Positions 1 through 4,730 of a stretch of DNA of 6,214 nucleotides are shown here, in pieces; position 1 is the stretch's first letter; every line of letters starts with the position of its first letter. The stretch lies in NCBI GenBank assembly GCA_964561165.1, contig CAZLOJ010000056.1, forward strand, positions 1 to 6,214. Reading direction: 5' to 3'. The notes beneath the pieces are model-generated. The model saw nothing but the letters and a program-made list of their open reading frames with translations, did not search any database and had not been told where the DNA came from. The DNA is from IMCC26077 sp964561165 (GTDB lineage Bacteria > Actinomycetota > Actinomycetes > Nanopelagicales > Nanopelagicaceae). The translations under genes and the position numbers were made by a program.

Positions 1-498
1 GTTATCTACTTGTTCGCCCCAATAAGTGGCGCTCACTTCAACCCTGTTGTCACCATAATCTTTACTCTTAAGAAGAAGATGAAGTTTCTCGATTCATTTT
101 CCTATTTGAGCGCACAATTCATCGGTGGCGTTTCTGGAACAATCCTAGCTAACCTGATGTTCACCAGCGATGTTGTTGTGTTCTCAACAATTAATCGAGC
201 TACTAGCGCTAATTTTCTTGGAGAATTGATAGCGACTGCAGTTTTGTTGCTCATCATTCTCTTATCCATCGAGCAAGGGCGAAGTAGTGCGATTGCATAC
301 CTCGTTCCAGCGTGGATTGGCTCGGCATACTTCTCCACTGTTTCGACTAGTTTTGCCAATCCTGCAATCACCTTCGCGCGATTCTTCTCAGCAAATGGCA
401 CCGGAATTAACCTCACGTCTACCGCGGCTTTTATCGCTGTTCAACTAGTAGGTGGAGCATGTGCTCTTGGATTGGTCAAAGTTTTAGTAAAGAAATGA
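1..498 (+). CDS. Aquaporin-family (MIP) channel, 5'-truncated by window; probable arsenite channel
   Basis: Major intrinsic protein, an inner-membrane channel for water or small neutral solutes. The reading frame is open from base 1, so the true start lies upstream; 165 residues are visible of a usual 220-250. Residues 9-18 (SGAHFNPVVT) are the first half-helix box of the family, with NPV in place of the canonical NPA. Residues 118-127 (SFANPAITFAR, ending at the pore arginine R127) are the second, canonical NPA box. Hydrophobic segments around residues 29-54, 72-90, 97-114 and 139-160 fit the remaining membrane helices. The gene ends 9 bp before arsC on the same strand, so the two are almost certainly cotranscribed. 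By analogy with AqpS of Sinorhizobium meliloti, where an aquaglyceroporin beside arsC lets arsenite flow out, the likely solute is As(OH)3. Family is certain; the arsenite role is inferred from context. A glycerol or water channel is the alternative. Confidence 0.9.
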   Translation, partial: VIYLFAPISGAHFNPVVTIIFTLKKKMKFLDSFSYLSAQFIGGVSGTILANLMFTSDVVVFSTINRATSANFLGELIATAVLLLIILLSIEQGRSSAIAYLVPAWIGSAYFSTVSTSFANPAITFARFFSANGTGINLTSTAAFIAVQLVGGACALGLVKVLVKK

Positions 499-507
499 GG
501 ATGTGTA
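496..507 (+). promoter_or_regulatory. Ribosome binding site of arsC overlapping the upstream stop codon
   Basis: The TGA stop of the channel gene is the first part of TGAGG; the GAGG lies about 8 nt before the ATG at 508. Placing the Shine-Dalgarno inside the stop of the preceding gene fixes the arsC start and suggests translational coupling of the two genes. Confidence 0.55.
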
Positions 508-912
508 ATGGGAGATAAGCCATCAGTTTTATTTGTCTGCGTTCATAATGCTGGTCGCTCCCAAATGGCAGCAGGTTTCCTCGAGAGCATTGGCGCTGGG
601 AAGATCGATGTCCTATCTGCAGGTTCAGCGCCGAAGGAGACGCTCAATCCTGTCGCCGTCGCAGCGATGGCTGAAGTTGGCATTGATATCGCGCACAATA
701 AACCGAAGATTCTCACCGTTGATGCTGTGCAAGCATCAGATGTGGTGATCACCATGGGCTGTGGTGATACCTGCCCATACTTTCCTGGGAAAAGGTATGA
801 AGATTGGGTGCTCGACGACCCTGCAGGAAAAGACATCGACGAGGTACGTCGGATTCGCGATGAGATTAAAGCTCGCGTGCAGAAGTTAGTTAGTGAACTA
901 CTCGAGAAATAA
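508..912 (+). CDS. arsC: Arsenate reductase, low-molecular-weight phosphatase fold (actinobacterial, probably mycothiol-dependent)
   Basis: Cytoplasmic enzyme of 134 residues that reduces arsenate to arsenite. The P-loop C11-V-H-N-A-G-R17-S18 near the N-terminus is the CX5R(S) signature of the LMW tyrosine phosphatase/ArsC fold; C11 is the nucleophile and R17 binds the oxyanion. The W100-x-x-D103-D104-P105 stretch carries the general-acid aspartate. The segment MGCGDTCPYFPGKRYEDW (83-100) is typical of actinobacterial ArsC. It has Cys at 85 and 89 but not the longer Cys-containing redox helix of thioredoxin-coupled S. aureus ArsC, which favours the mycothiol/mycoredoxin route known from Corynebacterium (inference). 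The ATG at 508 follows a GAGG ribosome binding site that overlaps the stop of the channel gene, giving tight coupling. The last 23 bp overlap the end of the convergent hydrolase gene. A plain LMW protein tyrosine phosphatase is unlikely given the HNAGRSQMA form of the loop and the neighbour. Confidence 0.93.
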   Translation: MGDKPSVLFVCVHNAGRSQMAAGFLESIGAGKIDVLSAGSAPKETLNPVAVAAMAEVGIDIAHNKPKILTVDAVQASDVVITMGCGDTCPYFPGKRYEDWVLDDPAGKDIDEVRRIRDEIKARVQKLVSELLEK

Positions 913-2044
913 GATCTTTTTGGAGTGCAGCGAAGCGCTCACCCATGAGGCGATAGCCAGCTGAGTTGGGGTGTAGTAGATCTGGCATCATGCCAAGGTC
1001 ACCCTCGTTAAAGAGCTCCAATCCGCTCATGAAGTAGAGGTTCGCATCGCTACGTTCGTTGACAATCTTCTCCAAGATTGCGCGAATTTTCGGGAGGTTA
1101 AGCGCGCCAGCAGCGAGCGCTTCTGGGCGCTCCATTGAGGTCAACCCATTATCTCCAATAAGCGTTGGGCCAGGATTTTCTTCATGGAACGGGCAGATGA
1201 TGGGCGAGATAACAAGAATTGGGGTAGTTGGTTTCTTCTCGCGAATCGTGTCGAGGAAGTTATGTACTGCAGGGATAAAGGAGCGCTCACGCATGCTGTC
1301 GCCATTGACGACATTGATGCCGAGTTTGAGCGAGATGAAATCAGCTGGGGTGGCAGCAATGGTGCGCGCGACAAAACCATCTAGGTGAGCCTCCCCGGCG
1401 AGTCCAAGATTTCGAATATCCAAACCGAGAAGGCGACTTGCGTGTACCGACCAGATATCTAAAGGTCGTTCTGTCTCAGCACATTGACTGATCGAACTTC
1501 CGTAGTGGACCCACTTCTTCTTCGTTGATGGAGTCGGCGCGAGCAGTGCGCCATCTGCCGAGATATTGCGCACCTCAACGAGCGCGCCAGCGGGAAGCCA
1601 CACTTCAATCTCTTTCATTCCACTCTTCAAGTTGGCAAAGGTGATTTCTTCGCCAGCGCCGCGGATGAATTGCTCGCTAGTTACTAGCGGTCCATCCATC
1701 TCAAGGCGAATCTGCCCGCCTTTTGTTGCAGGAACGGTCGCAGCCTCGACGCCATCAACTACGAGATCAAAACGAGCGGTTGCTGGCTCTTCAATAACTC
1801 GGGCAATCGTCAACGGCATCACATGTACCTCGAGCGCGAGAGTTGTTGCCTCAGTGCGAAAGCGCAGCCGTACACCGGATGGAAACCGAGTCCATCGATG
1901 CAATCCGCTCACGCCAAATTGCTGCCATGTCCATAACGGCAGACGCGAGAAAGCGACCCAGCCATCATTATTGATTTGATGGTCGTATGGACCGACAACC
2001 TCGACTGCTGAATCTAGAAGTCGGGTGGCGGTGAGATTAGCCAT
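890..2044 (-). CDS. SGNH/GDSL-family hydrolase with N-terminal beta-rich domain
   Basis: Predicted esterase or acyl hydrolase of 384 residues. The C-terminal half (about 177-380) carries the SGNH blocks in order: block I YGSSIS (181-186) with likely nucleophile S184 and GSS replacing GDS; block II N212-x-G214-x-x-G217; block III G242-I-N244; block V D355-L-L-H358-P-N, supplying the catalytic Asp and His. The N-terminal part (about 15-165) is rich in alternating hydrophobic residues, as in a beta-sandwich domain, and resembles the layout of SsfX3-type GDSL enzymes, whose N-terminal domain packs on the hydrolase. That comparison is from memory. No signal peptide is visible, so it is probably cytoplasmic. 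The ATG at 2044 shares one base with the TAA of the upstream regulator gene (TAATG), so it is second in a coupled two-gene operon. Its 3' end overlaps arsC convergently by 23 bp. The substrate cannot be told; deacylation of a sugar or secondary metabolite is possible. Confidence 0.85.
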   Translation of the reverse strand: MANLTATRLLDSAVEVVGPYDHQINNDGWVAFSRLPLWTWQQFGVSGLHRWTRFPSGVRLRFRTEATTLALEVHVMPLTIARVIEEPATARFDLVVDGVEAATVPATKGGQIRLEMDGPLVTSEQFIRGAGEEITFANLKSGMKEIEVWLPAGALVEVRNISADGALLAPTPSTKKKWVHYGSSISQCAETERPLDIWSVHASRLLGLDIRNLGLAGEAHLDGFVARTIAATPADFISLKLGINVVNGDSMRERSFIPAVHNFLDTIREKKPTTPILVISPIICPFHEENPGPTLIGDNGLTSMERPEALAAGALNLPKIRAILEKIVNERSDANLYFMSGLELFNEGDLGMMPDLLHPNSAGYRLMGERFAALQKDLISRVVH

Positions 2045-2817
2045 TAATGTGCAAACTCTTCGCGTGAGGAGGGAACTTCGCCTTTGCTTGCCGCTGAAAT
2101 TCCAAAGCGCTCTCTATTTTCAAGGAAATATTTTCGCGCTTCATTTCGACCTGATAGTTGTAGCTTTTCGAAGATGCGAATGGTCTCTTGGCGAATTGTC
2201 GATTCGCTATAGCCCATGATGTCAGCAATCTCGATATTGGTTCGTTTCTCGGCAATATGAGCCAGAATCTGAACTTGGCGGTCGGTAAGCGATGTAACGT
2301 TTGGCGATTCCATTTTCTTGCGATCTCTAGTTTGACGATAGACATGGAGTGAGATCAAGTGCGAAAGTGTTTGCAAGAAGAGATCAATCTCCTCATCGGG
2401 TGTGAGAGTCTTTTCAGAGACGATTCCAAGACACGCAACACAATTTTCTAGTCTGAAGATTGGTACGACTATCTGTGTTCGAGCGTCACTGTTGTATCGC
2501 ACATCTTTGAGCAACGGATACTCAGCGGGCCATTCCGGTAGCGAGTTGATCCACACGATTCGTTGCTCAACAAGCGAATCGGTGACCGGCAACTTCCAGT
2601 CGAGCGGAAACTCTTGCCACTCCGAATAAAGGCGTTGATCAACGCCATGTGAGGCGCGAGCGCGAACGGTCTCGCGACTAGTGACATTGGAGAGCCAAGC
2701 ATGCTTAGCGCCGAGAAAAGTTAAGGTGTTGGTAACGAGGAACTCACAGATTTCATCTTCGGAGAGATCCTTATTTGCAAGGTGTGCCGCAAATTCGGCA
2801 ATCTGTGCGTTAATCAC
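2044..2817 (-). CDS. GAF-domain transcriptional regulator with LuxR-type helix-turn-helix
   Basis: DNA-binding regulator of 257 residues. Residues about 20-165 fit a GAF-like sensor domain (for example VTNTLTFLGAKHAWL at 28-42 and TQIVVPIFRLENCVACLGI at 114-132). Residues 177-232 are a LuxR/GerE-type helix-turn-helix: LTDRQVQILAHIAEK, then T193-N-I-E-I-A-D-I-M-G-Y and the recognition helix S204-E-S-T-I-R-Q-E-T-I-R-I-F-E-K-L. There is no phospho-acceptor receiver domain, so it should respond to a small ligand or the redox state rather than a histidine kinase; the ligand is unknown. The start is GTG at 2817, preceded by GAGGGG about 6 nt upstream, a good ribosome binding site. The stop overlaps the start of the hydrolase gene by one base, so the regulator leads that operon and most likely controls it. 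It is divergent from the GNAT gene, which may share its control region. The C-terminal 20 residues are polar and probably disordered. Confidence 0.87.
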   Translation of the reverse strand: MINAQIAEFAAHLANKDLSEDEICEFLVTNTLTFLGAKHAWLSNVTSRETVRARASHGVDQRLYSEWQEFPLDWKLPVTDSLVEQRIVWINSLPEWPAEYPLLKDVRYNSDARTQIVVPIFRLENCVACLGIVSEKTLTPDEEIDLFLQTLSHLISLHVYRQTRDRKKMESPNVTSLTDRQVQILAHIAEKRTNIEIADIMGYSESTIRQETIRIFEKLQLSGRNEARKYFLENRERFGISAASKGEVPSSREEFAH

Positions 2818-2831
2818 CCGAATCCCCCTCG

Positions 2832-2855
2832 TGGAATGTGGTGAACTCTATTCCA
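2832..2855. repeat. Inverted repeat TGGAAT-N12-ATTCCA, possible operator
   Basis: Two perfect 6-bp arms, 2832-2837 and 2850-2855, lie 15-38 bp upstream of the regulator's GTG start and overlap the candidate -10 and start of transcription. The spacing and position suit an operator for a dimeric regulator, possibly the LuxR-type protein controlling itself. Arms this short can occur by chance. Confidence 0.35.
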
Positions 2856-2897
2856 ACGGTACTAATTTCTGCCAATGTACCCAAAATCCCCCCATAT

Positions 2898-2928
2898 GTG
2901 AGCCAACTGGTGCGTGAGCCAGCGGTGC
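2898..2928 (+). repeat. Tandem imperfect direct repeat, two ~16-bp units
   Basis: GTGAGCCAACTGGTGC (2898-2913) is followed directly by GTGAGCCAGCGGTGC (2914-2928). The units differ by one substitution and one missing base, and abut without a spacer. They lie about 27-57 bp upstream of the proposed GNAT -10 hexamer, a position that suits an activator binding site. No third copy is present. Confidence 0.55.
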
Positions 2929-2954
2929 CACACCGTTAGACAAGTTCCGCAAGT

Positions 2955-2967
2955 TACTCTGTGTGAC
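2955..2967 (+). promoter_or_regulatory. Candidate -10 element for a leaderless GNAT transcript
   Basis: TACTCT (2955-2960) matches the TAnnnT form of actinobacterial -10 hexamers and is exactly 7 nt before GTG 2968, so transcription would begin at or next to the start codon. No Shine-Dalgarno sequence lies before GTG 2968 and no clear -35 element is visible. This match is part of the reason for choosing that start. Confidence 0.45.
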
Positions 2968-3474
2968 GTGTCTGAGCTCATTCTGGTTCCGCTGACTGAC
3001 AACCCCGCCGCGGGGGCGCAGCCCCTGGAATGGAGCCTTGCGCTCTGGGGCGAGGCTAATCCATGGTTTTCGGCTGAGGATTGGCACACCTTCTATAGGA
3101 AAGCCGCTGACGCCACGACGACCTCCTATATCGAATGGGCGATCAATGGGGTCGATCAAGAGCAGGTATATATCGCGTACCGCGCGGGTGAGGTTGTTGG
3201 GGCAATCGCACTTGTCGATTTTGATGATCTTGAAGAATTTAGGGAGTTAAAACCCTGGGTGGCAGCTTTCGTTGTCGACCCCGAACGTCGTGGAAGCGGA
3301 ATTGGCTCCGCGATGCTGGCAGCGCTCGAAGAGCGAGCGCGTGCTTTTTCAATCCCTACTCTCTATTTATGGACTGAAGATAAGCGAGATTTCTATATCA
3401 AGCGTGGCTACCAACTGGTTGGACATCGAGAGTATCCAGAGATATCTATCGATGTGATGAGTAAAGAGTTGTGA
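2968..3474 (+). CDS. GNAT-family N-acetyltransferase
   Basis: Cytoplasmic acetyl-CoA-dependent acyltransferase of 168 residues, normal for a single GNAT domain. A strand VYIAYRAGEVVGAIALVDF (67-85) leads into motif A, WVAAFVVDPERRGSGIGSAM (97-116), whose R108-G-S-G111-I-G113 is the pyrophosphate-binding R/QxxGxG/A loop. Motif B is TLYLWTEDKRDFYIKRGYQLVGH (131-153), with the usual FYxKxGY stretch. The acceptor substrate (small-molecule amine, antibiotic or protein N-terminus) cannot be told. The frame is open back to a GTG at 2914, but the 18 extra residues are unlike a GNAT N-terminus and have no ribosome binding site, whereas GTG 2968 begins MSELILVPLTD, a plausible first strand, and lies 7 nt after a TAnnnT hexamer. 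Codons 12-20 are unusually GC-rich. It is divergent from the LuxR-type regulator gene and convergent with the M48 protease gene across a 16-bp gap. Confidence 0.85.
   Translation: MSELILVPLTDNPAAGAQPLEWSLALWGEANPWFSAEDWHTFYRKAADATTTSYIEWAINGVDQEQVYIAYRAGEVVGAIALVDFDDLEEFRELKPWVAAFVVDPERRGSGIGSAMLAALEERARAFSIPTLYLWTEDKRDFYIKRGYQLVGHREYPEISIDVMSKEL
3003..3025 (+). repeat. Two overlapping GC-rich hairpins inside the GNAT start region
   Basis: CCCCG-ccg-CGGGG (3003-3015) and GGGGC-gca-GCCCC (3013-3025) each form a perfect 5-bp stem with a 3-nt loop. They share bases 3013-3015, so only one can form at a time in the mRNA. They lie 36-58 nt inside the gene and code for part of the NPAAGAQPL segment. 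Whether they have any function is unknown. Confidence 0.4.
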
Positions 3475-3490
3475 CGTGATTTCGTTAAGT

Positions 3491-4705
3491 CTATTTAAGA
3501 GCGTTTAGCCGCTGGAGTAGCGGAGGGTGTGAAGCATAGATCTTCACCGCAAGTGGATGTGGTGAAAGGTTTGCCAAACTGTCGGTGGTGATTTTTATGA
3601 GGCCGCTTTTAAGTGGTTCACCGTCATATGTTTTCTTCGCAAATTGATCTGCTTCATATTCGTTTCGCCGCGAGATGCCATTAGTGACAAGTTCAAGTGC
3701 AAAGGAGAGCGGGCTAAATATTATGAAGAAGGCGAGTATCGAGAGATGAAAGCTCTTGATATCTGACCCCAGCGCATTTGATAACTCAGGGAACTGCAAA
3801 GCCCACCCTAAGACTGCGAAAATAATTAGTGACTGCAGCGTGGATAATGCGAAGCCAAAAAGAGTGTGTTTCTTCTTGTAATGACCAATTTCGTGCGCCA
3901 ACACTGCCATGATTTCGCGAGTGCCTAACTTCTCGATGAGAGTGTCAAAGAGCACGATTGTCTTACTCTTGCCCAGCCCTGCAAAGAAGGCATTTGCTTT
4001 GCTTGAACGCTTGGATGCATCCATCACAAATAGGCGACCTATCGAGTAGCCCTCTTGCTTGCAATAGTTGAGAATCTCATCTTTTAGTTCACCCTCTTCA
4101 AGTGGCTTTAACTTGTTAAAGAGCGGCAGGATCAACGTGGTTCCGAACATAAACATCACGAGAGAGAAGAGCGAAAGTAAGAGCCAGCCCAGTAGCCAGA
4201 AGGCGCTACCAGTCTCTTGATAAATGACGATAATAAGCGCGAGTAATCCGCCACCAATTAATCCACCAAGTAAGTAACCCTTGATTTTGTCGAGGATAAA
4301 TGTTTTCGCTGTAGTTTTATTAAATCCAAATCGATCCTCAATAACGAATGTTCCATAGAGATCAAACGGTAGGTCTAGTAGATCAGACGCTACTCCCAAG
4401 ATTGCAAAGAATAAGAGTGCAATGAGAATCTCAGAGTTGACCAGCCCACGCACATATTCATCGAGTTTGCCAAAAATTCCGAGCGCTAGCGCAGCAACCA
4501 TAATCAGAATCGAATAGGTTGAATTAGCGAGCGAAAGCCTGAAGTTTGCCTCCGAATACTCGATGGAACGTCGGTACTCACTTTCACTGTATAGATTTGC
4601 CAATGTTGGGTGGAGCGGCTTCTTCCCATGTCGATAATTGAGAATCTTGATGAGAGATTCGACCAGGTAGTTGAGTATCACAAGTGAAAGCAGAAGCGTC
4701 AGCAT
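3491..4705 (-). CDS. M48-family (Ste24/CAAX-protease-like) integral membrane zinc metalloprotease
   Basis: Membrane-embedded zinc protease of 404 residues from the chosen start. The zinc motif H271-E272-I-G-H275 lies in AVLAHEIGHYKKKH; E272 is the catalytic base and N-E349-Y-E-A-D gives the third ligand. Other Ste24-type signatures are FDLYGTFVIEDRFGFNKTT (114-132), NAFFAGLGKSKTIVLFDTLIEKL (238-260) and the C-terminal SHPPLLQRL. About seven hydrophobic segments (near 2-20, 61-79, 91-107, 143-162, 169-189, 281-302 and 320-340) match the seven-helix Ste24 barrel. Bacteria generally lack CAAX prenylation, so a role in membrane-protein quality control or peptide processing is more likely (inference). 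The frame reaches back to a TTG at 4774, but this would overlap the divergent ABC-F gene. ATG 4705 starts at the first membrane segment and lies 7 nt after TACGAT, indicating a leaderless start; ATG 4714 is a second candidate. Confidence 0.9.
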   Translation of the reverse strand: MLTLLLSLVILNYLVESLIKILNYRHGKKPLHPTLANLYSESEYRRSIEYSEANFRLSLANSTYSILIMVAALALGIFGKLDEYVRGLVNSEILIALLFFAILGVASDLLDLPFDLYGTFVIEDRFGFNKTTAKTFILDKIKGYLLGGLIGGGLLALIIVIYQETGSAFWLLGWLLLSLFSLVMFMFGTTLILPLFNKLKPLEEGELKDEILNYCKQEGYSIGRLFVMDASKRSSKANAFFAGLGKSKTIVLFDTLIEKLGTREIMAVLAHEIGHYKKKHTLFGFALSTLQSLIIFAVLGWALQFPELSNALGSDIKSFHLSILAFFIIFSPLSFALELVTNGISRRNEYEADQFAKKTYDGEPLKSGLIKITTDSLANLSPHPLAVKIYASHPPLLQRLNALK

Positions 4706-4730
4706 GGGATACATCGTATGATAAAGAGCT
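4706..4730. promoter_or_regulatory. Compact bidirectional promoter with overlapping -10 hexamers
   Basis: Only 25 bp separate the divergent protease and ABC-F start codons. On the plus strand TATGAT (4717-4722) lies 8 nt before ATG 4731. On the minus strand TACGAT (4718-4713) lies 7 nt before ATG 4705. Both fit TAnnnT and share bases 4717-4718, so the ten bases ATCGTATGAT serve both directions. Neither gene has a usable Shine-Dalgarno sequence, so both transcripts would be leaderless. No clear -35 is visible; if present, each would lie inside the opposite gene. Confidence 0.55.

Larger units (their letters stand above)
2818..2967. promoter_or_regulatory. Divergent control region between LuxR-type regulator and GNAT gene
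   Basis: This 150-bp region separates two divergent genes and must hold both promoters. It contains an inverted repeat (2832-2855), a tandem direct repeat (2898-2928), a small hairpin CGGTG-cca-CACCG (2923-2935) and a run of six C (2888-2893). I see no convincing ORF here. A weak minus-strand promoter candidate for the regulator is TTGGCA (2875-2870) with TAGAGT (2850-2845), whose spacing of 19 bp is long. Confidence 0.55.

Noticed and set aside
1566..1979. Plus-strand open frame of 137 codons
   Set aside because: It lies wholly antisense to the SGNH hydrolase, whose catalytic blocks are clear. The translation is low in complexity and resembles nothing known.
2923..2935. Hairpin CGGTG-cca-CACCG as a terminator
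   Set aside because: No T-run follows on either strand, and it lies between two divergent genes, where no transcript should end.
2914..2967. Longer GNAT reading frame from GTG 2914
   Set aside because: The extra 18 residues are unlike a GNAT N-terminus, start inside the direct repeat and have no ribosome binding site. GTG 2968 has a well-placed -10 and gives a normal length.
2848..3159. Minus-strand open frame of 103 codons across the intergenic region
   Set aside because: It overlaps the GNAT coding start antisense and its product shows no domain or ribosome binding site.
3475..3490. Bidirectional terminator between GNAT and M48 genes
   Set aside because: The 16-bp gap contains no stable hairpin and no T-run.
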